Positions 1 to 11,264 of a DNA stretch of 64,000 bases are shown here, piece by piece. The stretch lies in NCBI RefSeq assembly GCF_017591425.1, contig NW_024466307.1, positions 7,269,001-7,333,000 of the forward strand, in the 5' to 3' direction. Within the stretch, counting starts at the first letter, position 1. The number at the start of each line of letters is the position of its first letter. The notes beneath the pieces are model-generated. The model ran no database searches. It saw only the letters and a list, made by a program, of their open reading frames with translations, and was not told the DNA's origin. Made by a program: the position numbers and the translations under genes. The stretch comes from Ochotona curzoniae (Eukaryota; Chordata; Mammalia; Lagomorpha; Ochotonidae).

Positions 1-178
1 TTCTGTCCCTCCTTCCCCCAGAGACAGGAAGAAGAAAAAGAAAACTGGAAACTGGAAATAAGGGTCTCATCCACTTTTCCATGATCTTTGACCCTTCCCA
101 CCCTAATCAGTGGTCCACATGGGCGTGCATCCTTCTGAACTATGTAAACATCATAAAAAATAAACCCTTAAAAAAAGT
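1..178 (+). mobile_element. LINE-1-like 3' end with A-rich tail (copy A, cut by window edge)
   Basis: The last 80 bases (CTAATCAGTGG, ATGGGCGTGCATCC, ACTATGTAAACATCATAAA) closely match the end of the element at 11,835-12,567, and both finish in A-rich tails. Two dispersed copies with a shared 3' end and A-tail indicate a non-LTR retroposon, most likely the 3' UTR of a lagomorph L1. Confidence 0.6.
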
Positions 179-1718
179 GAAGGACAAATGAGTTATGCAA
201 TTTTTAAAATCTGCATTTGATCGTTACCTTGAAAAAATTGTTATCATTTATATTAGGCAAAAATTAATTTGTTTTCTCAATGCTACAAAAGATATACATA
301 TTATTGTAGCAGCCTGTGCTGATGTGTTTTATGGTGTTTTGGCAGCCACAGGTTACACACAGCTAATACCTTAGGTTGGTAATGATGAGTATAAAAACAC
401 TACGATCATAAGGTAAACCCTGAAGCCTCAAAGGCAGACACCTGCGGCCTCAAAGCTTGGACAGCATCCCTTTTAGGGAGGTGATTGCAGGGGAAAACCA
501 TGGCTGAGAAAGCAACAGGCTGAGGAAGAGATAGCCAGAGCCAAGCGTTTGTCTCCCAGTACAGACAACCCACGGAGAGTGTTCGGAGTGTTGGTTCTGC
601 TGCTAACATTTATAAACCAGAGCTAACAACGCCTTTCTATTTTTGAATTTTCTCAAAGAACCAAAAAGCTGGCAACCCCAGTGCTGTGCCCTTCACAGCC
701 GAAGCACCACTGCCCCCTCAAGGTGGGAGGTATGCGCTTCTCCGGCTGGAGGTTTCCTTGCAAATGCATGGCTTTATTTTGTGCATGATGTCCTACGCAA
801 GCACTTGAAGTCATTTACACACTAATTACACTCAGCCCGGAGCGCCGTGACATGCTGCCACGGGACTGATCCATGAGAGGGAAGGCAGTTGAGTCCCGGG
901 CACTCCTTGTGATTCGTCCACCACACTTTGAGAACTCTGTTCCCAACCACTTGTGCAGCAATTAATCCCGTACTCTACGCCTGCTGAAACGTCTCTTGCA
1001 GAGTTTTCTTGTGCCGTAAATGCGAAGCGCCATATGAACGAGCGGTGTGATAATAAATGCTTCGGGATGGGGAGGAGGACATGATTATTTCTGCAGTCAT
1101 TAAGACAAGAAATTTTTAAAGCTGGATGGAAATTTTATAAAAGGAGAAAAAACATTTCAAGTAGAAAGAAAACCAAAGGGGGAGAAAAAAACATGAGCTT
1201 AGGAAAGAACAGAAAGTGGCCTAGCACATTTGAAACTCAGGCCCCTTCGTGCATGAACCTCGAACTCAGGCCTTGGTAGGACCCCGGAAACGTGAAGAAG
1301 AGGAGAGACTGACAGATCTCCTCCTTTAGAAACGGCTCTTTTAAAGGCGGACAACCTGGACCTTGGGAAGTAAAGTGATTAGAATCAATCCAATAAGAAC
1401 CAAGGTCTTAATGTTGCAAAGATTTCATTGTGTATTTCAAAATCATCACAAGTGGTATGTGTATTACTCAGTTTTTCTTTAGCGTGTCCTTCGTTCGGGA
1501 TGATGGGACGTAACGGGTCTGGGTGCAGCACAGCTAGGTGGTGGAGCACTGGGGTAGGCTTTCCGACGGTCACGGCGCCCTGGATGGGGGCCGCTTACCC
1601 AAGGGCAAACGACAGAATATTCTGAGCTGCTTCTGAACACTGGAAGTTCCTTTGCCTTGTCTCAAAGAGCAGTTTTCTTCTTTCTTACTCATTTTCACTC
1701 CAAATTATTCTTTTCTTG

Positions 1719-2000
1719 TAGATTTATTTACTTATTTATTTGATATATAGAGAGATCTTCCATCTATTGGTTCACTCTCCGAATAGCCACAGCAGCTGAG
1801 GCTGCACCGGGCTAAGGCTGGGAGCCTGGAATCCCATCCTGTGTGACTGAGTTCCAGGAATGCCATCTTCCTTTGCCTTCCCAGGTGCATCAGCAGGGAG
1901 CTGGTTGGGATTGGATCAGTCAAGAAACAAATCAGAACCCATCTGGAACATTGGTGTACTGCAGATGGCGGCTTAGCCTATCGAACCACAACGCCTCACT
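1719..2000 (-). mobile_element. CSINE copy, old
   Basis: Reads antisense: T-rich tail complement, ATCTTCCATCTATTGGTTCA, GGGAGCCTGGAA, GGTGCATCAGCAGGGAGCTG, then a degraded tRNA-like head. Confidence 0.8.
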
Positions 2001-2186
2001 TCAAATTCTTAACCATGAAACCAGGAAAGCTGTTGAGGGTACATTCCAGTATCATGTCATTTTCTACAACTAAAGAGTGATATTTGACCTTCAAATATGG
2101 GACTCGCTAAGTTCTGTTATGACCATACTTAATGAAAGGTGAAATATCGACACAATGAGCTTTCGACTTCTGAAAACACTTTGGAA

Positions 2187-2455
2187 AGGGTCCAATGCGG
2201 TAGCCTAGTGGCTGAAGTCCTCACTTTGCACACCCCAGGATCTGATATGGGTGCAGCATCATGGTCCAGCTGCTCTACTTCCTTCCAGCTCCCTGTTTGT
2301 GGCCTGGGAAAATAGTCAAAAATGGCCCAAAGCCTTGGGACCCTGCACCTGCACAGGAGACCTGAGGGAAACTTCTGATCGGTTGAGTTCTGGCCGTTGC
2401 AGTCACCGAGGAGTGAACCAGCAGAGCTTTTGTGGCCTTAACGAGCACCCAAGGT
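2187..2455 (+). mobile_element. CSINE copy
   Basis: Sense order: CCAGGATCTGATATGGGTGC, CCAGCTCCCTGTTTGTGGCC, CCTTGGGACCCTGCACC, GGAGTGAACCAGCAG. The tail is replaced by a T-run after 2,457. Confidence 0.85.
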
Positions 2456-2935
2456 GATTTTTTTTTTTTTTTTACCCACACCAGAGTCTCTGAAGTCATT
2501 TTATTATGCTAAGAGCTTCCTAAATGGAAGAACTTTGTTCCAGCTCCACCATCCAGCCTAGCTCCTCGCCCTCAATGAGCAGCGTTTGAACTAATAGCTG
2601 AGCGTGTTTATATTTTGAATATCACCACTCTTCCACAGAGATTTGATCAGGTTGTCATTGTGGTAATAAGGCTCATGAAAAAATTATTCTCCATCCAGAT
2701 GGTATTATAAATTGGGAATCTTATTGGTGATCTGCCAGTCCTCTAGCTAAATGGCTATTAAGCCTGACCTGTTGCCCCACTTTTTCACCCTTGATTGCCT
2801 TAAAACCTTTTCCGCAAAAAAAAAAAATACTTATTCACACAGCTTTTCTTAATTAAATTTAGAGGAGCGGCTCTCAGATTCACACGTACAAGGTGACCAG
2901 GGAAGCTTGTCAGAAACAGCAGGTGTCTGAGGCTG

Positions 2936-3135
2936 CTGTGTGGCACTGTGGGGTAAAGCTGCCACCGGGGCGTTGGCGTTACATACTGGAGTGCTGGTTC
3001 AGGTCCCCACTGGGTGTCCCATCCCTGCCGTCCAGGGAGGAGACCCGGATGGAGCTCCATTTGGAGGAGTGAACTGAGGAAAGGTCCCGTTATCTCTCCC
3101 TCTCTCTGGTCAAATAAATAGAAGTCAGTGTTTTT
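2936..3135 (+). mobile_element. CSINE fragment, old
   Basis: Degraded tRNA-like head (GTGGCACTGTGGGGTAAAGC) and CTCTCCCTCTCTCTGG end with AATAAATAG remain; the middle is deleted. Confidence 0.65.
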
Positions 3136-4289
3136 AAAACAGACACATGAAATATATAACTGTAAAAAAAATCCCAGTGTCTGAACTTCAATCCTTAATT
3201 TACTATTTGAGAGGGCAGGGTCAAGGCACTGCACAGGATCTTAAAGGAGAATTTAACCCCTCTAATTAACAAATGATTTTTATCCACCTTGCAATCATGG
3301 CATGGCATGTCAAAGATAGAGACAGAAATGTGACACTAAATGGTAAAAATGCACTTTCAGATGTTGTTTGCTTGACATAAATAATTGTGCTGTGACTTCA
3401 AAGAAAGTTGTCAGCACGCCGAGCGAATAGAGGCTGATGCTTAACAGCATCATAAGGACACTTTACAAAATTCAAGGTAAGGTGAAACGTAAGCTTAGCT
3501 TTGGTGCAGAAACATCTTGGAAGCCTTGTAGCTTTTTTCCTCAGAATCTTCATTTTCCACGAGCTTTTAGAAAACCCCTTTTATTTTGCCTCGAATCACG
3601 GGTCTCGTGACTTCCTGGACCTACGCAGAAGCCATCGTCTGTGTTTCTCTTCCTCCTTGGGAGATAACACGTACACGGTGTGCTTGGCATTGGCAGCGAA
3701 GGCACTGGCGGTGTGACGTCCAGCTCTGGCTGTGCGTGCCCACCCAGAGTCCTTCCTGCTCATCCAGCGTCATCGCTTCCTAGCAGATGACACCCCAAAC
3801 CTTATCCTCGACCTTGAGCTTGCTCAGTTTCTCCACAACCCTGGGGAGGACTTGTGGCGTCGCCTGAACTTTGGCAACAGCAGAGGGGCTACAAGATGGA
3901 GACAGACTACACCCACATCCCCTTCCCTTGTCTGGTTCTTCCCTTGCCCACAGAATTCTCTCTCTGTCCTACAAGAGGCCACGCACTCCCCAGGCAGTGT
4001 TAGCGTGTGTTTGTCCTGCGTGGACGGAGTCCGTCATGACTGCTCAGAACAAGGGGGTTAAGGGTTGTTGTCTTCTGCTAAGTTCCATTTCAACTCTCCC
4101 CTTCTCAAAAGCATAGCACAGCATCTGTTTTAAAAACGGAGTCAACTGCAAGCAAACATTTCATTTCTTCTTGATAGCACCTGGGTCATCTGAAATATTC
4201 CAGGTGGGGTGTAGAACAGAGCGACGCTGTTTTACACAGTCCCACACAATGTTACAGCCGTGAAGAACATCTGCTGTAATAGCCATGCC

Positions 4290-4560
4290 TTTCCTGAGCT
4301 GCCCCTGTGATGCTGGCATTTCATGTGGGAGCACCTGTTTGAATCCCAGGTGCTCGACTTGTGGTCCAGCTCCCTGCGAACGCACAGGAAGTTGGTTCAA
4401 CGTAAGTTATGAATGGTCTAAGTTCCTGGCTTCCACCTGGCTGCCGTGGCCATCCTGAGGACTGAACCAGCAGATGAAGATAAAGATAATTCTCTCTTTC
4501 TCTCTGTATCTCTCTCTATAATTCTGCCTCTCCAACAACTAAATATTTTTCAAGAAGAGC
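4290..4560 (+). mobile_element. CSINE copy, old
   Basis: Degraded head, GGTCCAGCTCCCTG, TTCCTGGCTTCCACCTGGCT, GGACTGAACCAGCAGATG, then a CTCTCT-rich end. Confidence 0.65.
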
Positions 4561-5501
4561 AGGCTTCAAAACTTCCCGAATTGAAGAGTTCTATAGAACT
4601 ATCTTTCTTATTTTACATTAAAAGTTAATGATGTAATAATATTTGCTTAATGAAATATTTGCAGCTAGTTTTCTATGATGGAGCTATTTAATAAAAATAA
4701 AGAATTATAGCTTTAGACTGCTTCAGAAAACACTGCTTTCTAACTATACGTAATATAAAATTTTATTTTATATCATTCCTTTTGAAAATTTGTTATAAAC
4801 TTAATTTGATCATTAATTTAATTTTATTATTGAGTTTAGACTATTTTATATGTGAAAATTTCTTCAGTGAAACATCTTTTATTAATATTTTTTTCAATTA
4901 CGAAGAGGTTTTGGTGTATTCTAATTCATATCCTACTGAGTTTAATAAATAGGGATTATAGCCCAAAAAGAAAAAGATGAGTGACCAAGTTTGAAGTGTT
5001 AATTTTAAAACATATATTAATAATCGTTTCCTTAAAACAAATATTTTTATATTCAGGGCCACATGAAAATATGAATGTAAAATTTCCTGAGAAAAAAAAA
5101 TGGTTTAGTGCTTTACTGAATTTCTTAAACTAAGCCACTAGGTGGCAGTGTCTTGGTTTCTTTGTGCATCAACTAGACAACTAATTCAGTTTATATTTTT
5201 GAAAGATTTCCTATCAGCTGCAAAAATCATTATTCCTCAATTCTAAGGGGTAAAAACCACAGCAGAAAAAAATCTGGTCCAATTGTATTTGGGTTCTGGG
5301 AAGTGCATGTCCTCAGGCAGCCGGAGTAGTTCTGGGGTGTCTCTGGAGCCCAGGGATTTCTCAGATCCCAGACTTGAGGGGACTTCCTGGAACCACGGCT
5401 CGGGAGTCTGTCTGCGATTGTTCCCTCAGTGTTGGTTTTCCTTTCACACCCAATTTCACCATCTCCACGACGCCTTTTTCCTCATTCTAAATTCAAAACC
5501 T

Positions 5502-5821
5502 CAGGGCCCAGCGGCAAAAGTCCTCACCTTGAACATGTCGAGATCCCATATGGGCACCAGTTCTAATCCCGGCAGCTCCACTTCCCATCCAGCTCCCTGC
5601 TTGTGGTCTGGAAAAGCAGTTGAGGACAGCCCAGAGCCTTGGGACCCTGCACCCGTGTGGGAGACCTGGAGGAAGCTCCTGGCTCTGGCATCAGATCAGT
5701 GCAGCACCGGCAATTGCAGTCACTAGGGGATTGAATCATCAGATAGATCTTCCTCTCTATCCCTCCTCCTCTCTGTACATCTGACTTTGCAATAAAAAAA
5801 CAAAGCAAAACAAAAACAAAG
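5502..5821 (+). mobile_element. CSINE copy, full length
   Basis: Runs from CAGGGCCCAGCGGC through GATCCCATATGGGCACC, GGGACCCTGCACCCGTGTGG and TGAATCATCAGATAG to an A-rich tail with CAAAACAAAAAC. Confidence 0.92.
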
Positions 5822-6190
5822 CCTCAAGCCAGAGGTGGGAGGAGAATTTTGAGAGCAGATAACCGTTAGGCCGGGGATGACCCCACAGGGGACAGTCCAC
5901 ACACCACATGGAGACGCTACAGCCCCTCTGCCCACACTGCCATCTCCATGTCCCGTGTCCTAGCACCGCTCTCTGTCCCATTCAGGTTTACACATTCAGT
6001 GATATGTCTGTGGGGAGATAAAGGAGCCCCATCCAGCCTCCCACCCATCCCAGGGTCCCTGACATGGAGCACGCTCCGAGGGCGCTGCTCAAGGGGTTTC
6101 AATAGTTCAACAGTTCTCAACTGCTGTCAGTCTCGCCATTCCAAGCACAATGAAATCTCTTCTGTTATGGTTTTTAAAAAAGGTTGAAGT

Positions 6191-6505
6191 CCTGGGCCCA
6201 GTGTAATGGCTCAATTGTCTAATTTTCCCCTTCAAGCACCAGGATCCCATATGGGTGCTTTTTGTGTCCTGGCTGCTCCACTTCCCATCCAGCTCCCTGC
6301 TTGTGGCCTGGGAAAGCAGTCGAGGACAACCCAAAGCCTTGGGACCCTGCACCCGTGTGGGAGACCTGGAGAAGGCTGCCTGTTTCTGGATCAGCTCAGC
6401 TCTGGCTATTGAGGCCACTTGGGGAGTGAATCAGCAGACAGAAGATCTGTCTCTCCTTCTCTCTGTAAATCTGCCTTTCCAATAAAAATATTTTTCTAAA
6501 AAGAT
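6191..6505 (+). mobile_element. CSINE copy, full length
   Basis: CTGGGCCCAGTGTAATGGCT head, GGATCCCATATGGGTGC, CCTTGGGACCCTGCACCCGT, GGAGTGAATCAGCAGACAG, ending AATAAAAATATTTTTC. Confidence 0.92.
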
Positions 6506-6556
6506 GATGTCCATATGACTATGACTTTACTGAGAAATAGGGGCTTTCAGCTAAAA

Positions 6557-7195
6557 ATTCATTTATTTATTTGAAGGACAGAGTTCATAGAAATGGGAAA
6601 GAGAGGGCCCAGTGACCTACCAGCTAAAGTCCTCGCCTTGAACGCGCCGGGATCCCATATGGACACCGGTTCTAATCCCAGCAGCTCCACTTCCCATCCA
6701 GCTCCCTGCTTGTGGCCTGAGAAAGCAGTCAAGAACAGCCCAGAGCCTTGGGACCCTGCACCCGTGTGGGAGACCTGGAGGAAGTTCCTGGCTCTTAGCG
6801 TTGGATTGGCATAGCACTGGCTGTTGTGCTATGATTCAGGAGTGAATCATCGGATGGAAGATCTTTCTATCTCTCCTCCTGTCTGTATATCTTACTTTCC
6901 AATAAAAATAAAATAAATGTTAAAAAAAAAAAAGGGAAAAAGAGAGTGAGTGAGCTTATATCTGGTGGTTCACTTCCCAGACGGCCCTAACAGCCAGGGC
7001 AAGGCCACACTGAAGCCAGGAGCCAGGAGCTTCATCTGGGTCTGCCACATGGTAGGAGGCCCAAGCGCTTGGTTCTTCTGCTACTTTTCCAAGCACACTG
7101 GCAAGGAGTTGGACTACAAGGGCAGGAGCTGGGCCTGGAACGGAGACTGTTACAGGACACCGGCAGTGCACAATGCCTTTCTAACCCAAACGCTG
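6557..7195 (-). mobile_element. Older CSINE copy split by a younger insertion
   Basis: The 3' part (TTTATTTATTTGAAGGACAG, 6,557-6,603) and the remainder (GTGGTTCACTTCCCAGACGG to about 7,195, with GAAGCCAGGAGCCAGGAGC) are one antisense element interrupted by the sense copy at 6,604-6,935. Confidence 0.8.
6604..6935 (+). mobile_element. CSINE copy nested in an older antisense CSINE
   Basis: Complete from GGGCCCAGTGACC to an A-tail. The flanks GGGAAAGAGAG (left) and GGGAAAAAGAGAG (right) look like a target-site duplication with slight change. Confidence 0.9.
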
Positions 7196-7859
7196 GATGC
7201 AAAATTTCTCATGAAAAAGGCACTAATCAACCAATACCAGAAAGAGGACATTTTTATCACTGAAATTGGGAATCAAGACTGACAGGAATGTGCACAAAGC
7301 CTACAAACCACAGTAACCCTTCTGTAGGTCTCTCTTATCTAGTTCCTTGTCCCTGTCCCACAATTACACACCCATGGCTAAAACCTCTTTCTCCTCGTTC
7401 AAAAATCTCCACAATGTATCATTCTTTGTCGAAATGGTGTAAAGGCTCTTTAGGCTGTTTATATGGCTCTACAATTCTTTTATTAGCATCAAATAAGATT
7501 CATATGCTTTTTTTTTAAGCTTGTCAATGCCTTCCATCAGTTGAATCTGAGAGGAGGAAAAGCTGGTCCTGCCTTAGTTTCATCTCTCTCTTACTAAGAG
7601 GCATCCTTTATATTTAATGTCTCCTGCTAGACGAGTTCTGCACATTTCCTCAGCTTTATCTCTGTAACTTTCTTCATGGCATCTAAATCTGAAGACACTG
7701 AACATTTTGCAGTAATGCGCCCATCCTAAGTGATACATGAATTAAATTTCCTTCCACCACACATTTAGCTCTGATGTCACATTCTCGTTTGGAAACTTTT
7801 TGGCCAGCAGGAGCTTTTCCCTTTCACATCAGCAATTCTAATGCTCACTGATTAATCCA

Positions 7860-10800
7860 ACCTTTATTCACTGATTTAAAATGCCAAGTTTATCACAGAC
7901 TGAAGATCTAGATGAGTTTTCTATCTCTGGATTCTCTAGTCTCTGGAACACTTTATTTCTCATAAGATTTTTCAAAACGGCACAGAAAATATCCTTGCAA
8001 GAAATTGAACGCTTGCAATATTATAAAAGATACCAATTACACATGGAAAGCAAATGTCCACTTCAATATATTTATTACACAAACGTTTGCTTACACTTAT
8101 CTGGAAATGGCACAAGCATGACGTGTGTCATGTTACTAATCACCTCGGGCCAGATACACAGAACCGGTTATTGGGCTATGATGGGCTACCACACAAGGTT
8201 TTTCTTTGAGCTTCCCGGTTAAAAGGAGACACTGTGTAAGGAAAACACGTTTTCAAAGGCTGATCATTAACAATAGGAATAAAGGATTTATCTGAAGATG
8301 TCTTACACTGTGACAATGTTGGATTATACTTACATTCTAGTAATCAAAAGTCATAAATTATAAGGGTCACTGTCAGGATGAAAGTATGTATTTCAAAAGG
8401 TCTTGAAAAATATGTTATCATGCTTTAACACCGTTTGATTTATTCTTGGCACATATGGCATCTTAGAAAGTAAAAACAAGCTTTGCCAATTCTATGTTAT
8501 TGTGCAGGTACAATAGAAAGAACAGAGTTTGAGGGCTGACAGGCTGTGTCCATCTACCAGCTAGGTCAAAAATTGTGCTGTATGAGGCTGGTCAATTACC
8601 TCTTGGCAGTAGGACCAGGATTCAATATCGCACATTTAAAATGCACAGTATGGACACAAAATGAATGACTTCTGTTCCCCAATGTGTGTGTACTGAAGCA
8701 ATAGCAAAATATCATACTCTTATGCTGTACTGTGACTTGAAAAACTGAGATCAAATTGGGAAATCAAAAAATAATTCTCAATCTGTTATGAAAAAGGTAC
8801 ACTTTGGATAAATAAGAAAACTCCTCAGGATTTCATATTTTTGCAATAAAACTCAATGCCTAGTCTACACTGATTTAAGAAAAAGCTGAAAAATGTGATA
8901 AAATGGTATATGGTTAAGGACTTTTGGTTTTCTTTTGTGCTATTGATATAAAAATAATGGCTATATTTAAGGCTCAATATGTGATTGTAGTTGCCCTGAA
9001 CCAAACCCATATTCTTGATGTGCTGTCCTTGCAAACAGCCTGCTGCCTTGAATGACCGTAACTATCGTGACGCTCCACATCGGAACCCATCACGGGCTCT
9101 GCTCTAGGCCAAGGTTCTTTGGGCAGCACGTGGCAGGTCAGCTCACCTGTGAGCATGCTGACTCAGTCACAAACTCTTCTCACTCACTCTAAACGGGTGG
9201 TAGATTCCTGAAAGCTAGGAACACATACAGTCAGAAGGAACAAACTACTTTAGGCAGGTCTGTGCGTCTATTTTTGGATCTTTTTGTTTCCTACCCTGAC
9301 CCGCCAACAAATCCTCCTCCTAAAACCTGATGGAAAAGAGCCTTCCTGTCTGGAAACTTCCCCTAACTAAACCTCCCTTGCCTCCGTTCGTGTGCCTTGT
9401 GCTCAGGTAAAACTGTATGTCAACTCCAGCCCGCTCTGGGGGCCTTCATCTTCCAGCTACCACGCCATCTCTGGCTTCCTGGGCTTGCACAGCGTTTAGC
9501 ACAGTGCTGTTCATGTGGGGACGGGGCCATGTGGATGGGGCATGGAGGCGGCAGTGAGAGCTACTGAGTGGACAAAATAACTCAAGAACCTGGATATCTG
9601 CGGGGAACCCTTCAAAGAAGATTGCATAATTTTTCAGAAACCAAAATTGCAAAATCTGATTTGCAAACTCATGTCTGATTCTAAACATGTTAATAGTTCT
9701 GGAAAAAAAAAAAGTGGGAAAAAAAAACTGCTTTGAAAATCTTCATAAAATATTCTAATAAAATATTATTGAGAGCACCATCCCTTTGCCAGGACTTCAT
9801 GAAAGTGGATTCCTTTTCATTCACGACGAAGAATAGCAAACAGGAGTAAGTGCTGTGACTCAGGGTAGAAAGCAGTACTCTGCATCAGTGTCTGATGCAA
9901 ACCCTCTATGTGCTGATCCTGAGGTAAAAGGATGGTTTACATTAAGATGCTGGAGTTCTCCAGGCTGGTTAGATACTGTAAAACATGACACCATGCTCAA
10001 CGTGCTCTATAACAAGAAAAAAGTTGTTCATATTAAAATAGGATAGAATACAAATTACTTTGTGTCTATATTTTCAAATTTGCCTGACAGTGTCCTTTTG
10101 AGAAATCTGAAAATTTTTAGTTAGATTACAGACATTTAAGTTTCATTTGTATGACCGAAAATATTACTTACATAATAACAACAATATATATGAACTTTTT
10201 ACTGTAAGCACTCTATATTTAAAGCTTTGCAATAAAACAAGATTCATTGACTTTTCATAAGTTAATTACACATGTAACAAATGCTATAATTATGTAAAGA
10301 ATAAATAAATAAATGAATAAATAAATAAATAGAAAGTAGCATAAAAAGTTCAGGATCAAAAAAATGTAATTTGCTAGCTGACATTGTCTAAATGTGAGTT
10401 TATGTGTTTGTGCTGAGTTCTGACTCCTTTGAACCTAAGAACCTTTGTGTTTGAATCGCACACTGACCGCATTAAATTTGGAGTGTCGACGTAAGAATTT
10501 ACATGCCTCCCCCCGTGCCCCGACCCCCAGGATGACCCAGGACAGAAGGACCCGAGGGCAGTTCTTTCTCTGGCTGAAAACTGCCTCCTTGATTCCGCAT
10601 ACGCTTCTGTGTCAGTTCTGAAGTAAATACTTAAGGTGACAGACTTGGCAAATGGTAAGTTTACTTAAGTGACTTCTTACCTTGAAAAAAGAAAAAAATA
10701 ATTAAAATTTCCATTTTTGGCTTATTCATTCTTAATCTTATTTTTTTTTTCTCTCCTGTAACATACTATGGTGGTTTAAAAGCACTTGTTGGAATGCTCA

Positions 10801-10878
10801 CTATTAACCATCTCAAAGGGCACAAAATGAGTTGGATTCATTTATGAAGTTAATCAAAACAGATGATCGGGATGGATA
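7860..10878 (-). other. MBLAC2: Probable MBLAC2 3' UTR (extent uncertain)
   Basis: This AT-rich, largely SINE-free block directly follows the MBLAC2 stop codon. Minus-strand AATAAA hexamers (TTTATT on the given strand) occur at 8,439-8,444, 8,071-8,076, 7,952-7,957 and 7,863-7,868. They would give a 3' UTR of roughly 2.4-3.0 kb, compatible with the long 3' UTR I remember for human MBLAC2. No splice-supported coding segment is visible. The true end cannot be fixed from sequence alone. Confidence 0.5.
10299..10332. repeat. (AAAT)n tetranucleotide microsatellite
   Basis: About eight AAAT-type units with one interruption (AATG), lying in the probable MBLAC2 3' UTR. Confidence 0.85.
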
Positions 10879-11264
10879 CTAGGACGAGGTCCTGGAATTC
10901 GTGACACGCAGGGCTAAACTTGCAAGAGATCGCATGGCAAAAGTAGACACTTTGTGACACAACCCAGCTTTCGAAATGTAGTTGGAGGCCAACCGAAAAA
11001 GCCTTTCTGCACCGAAGGTATTGAAGTGCCCGGGCAGCACTTTCTCTACCAGACCTCTGTCCACTAATTCTACCAGGCGCTCGCAGGTCCCAACGTAGTC
11101 GCTGATCCTGCTGTACGGAAGCCAGTCGATCAGCGAGCCGTCGTACACCACATCTCCGCTGAAGAGGATCTTCCGGTCTCTGTCATGGAGGCAGATACTT
11201 CCCCTGGAGTGGCCGGGCATGTGCATGACAGTGAGCTGTCGGTCGCCAAGGTTGATCACGTCTC
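10879..11264 (-). CDS. MBLAC2: MBLAC2 coding exon 2 (terminal)
   Basis: Starts after the acceptor TTCACAG (AG at 11,266-11,265) and completes Gly155 (G|GA), then reads [18 protein letters not shown]. It carries the His173, Asp192 and His234 metal ligands and ends in VTNSRTSS with a TAG stop at 10,881-10,879. A degraded SINE lies within about 80 bp of the acceptor on the intron side. Confidence 0.95.

Larger units (their letters stand above)
179..7859. other. Intergenic sequence outside the listed SINEs
   Basis: Between the SINEs listed here (the stretches 179-1,718, 2,456-2,935, 3,136-4,289, 4,561-5,501 and 7,196-7,859) I find no exon with splice support, no RNA gene and no intact element. 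In the human order this lies between MBLAC2 and CETN3. A run of open frames near 3,580-4,060 has no recognisable protein match. Confidence 0.5.

Noticed and set aside
3501..4116. Possible processed pseudogene (overlapping frames of 71-109 codons)
   Set aside because: No frame on either strand matches a protein I recognise and no A-tail or flanking duplication was seen.
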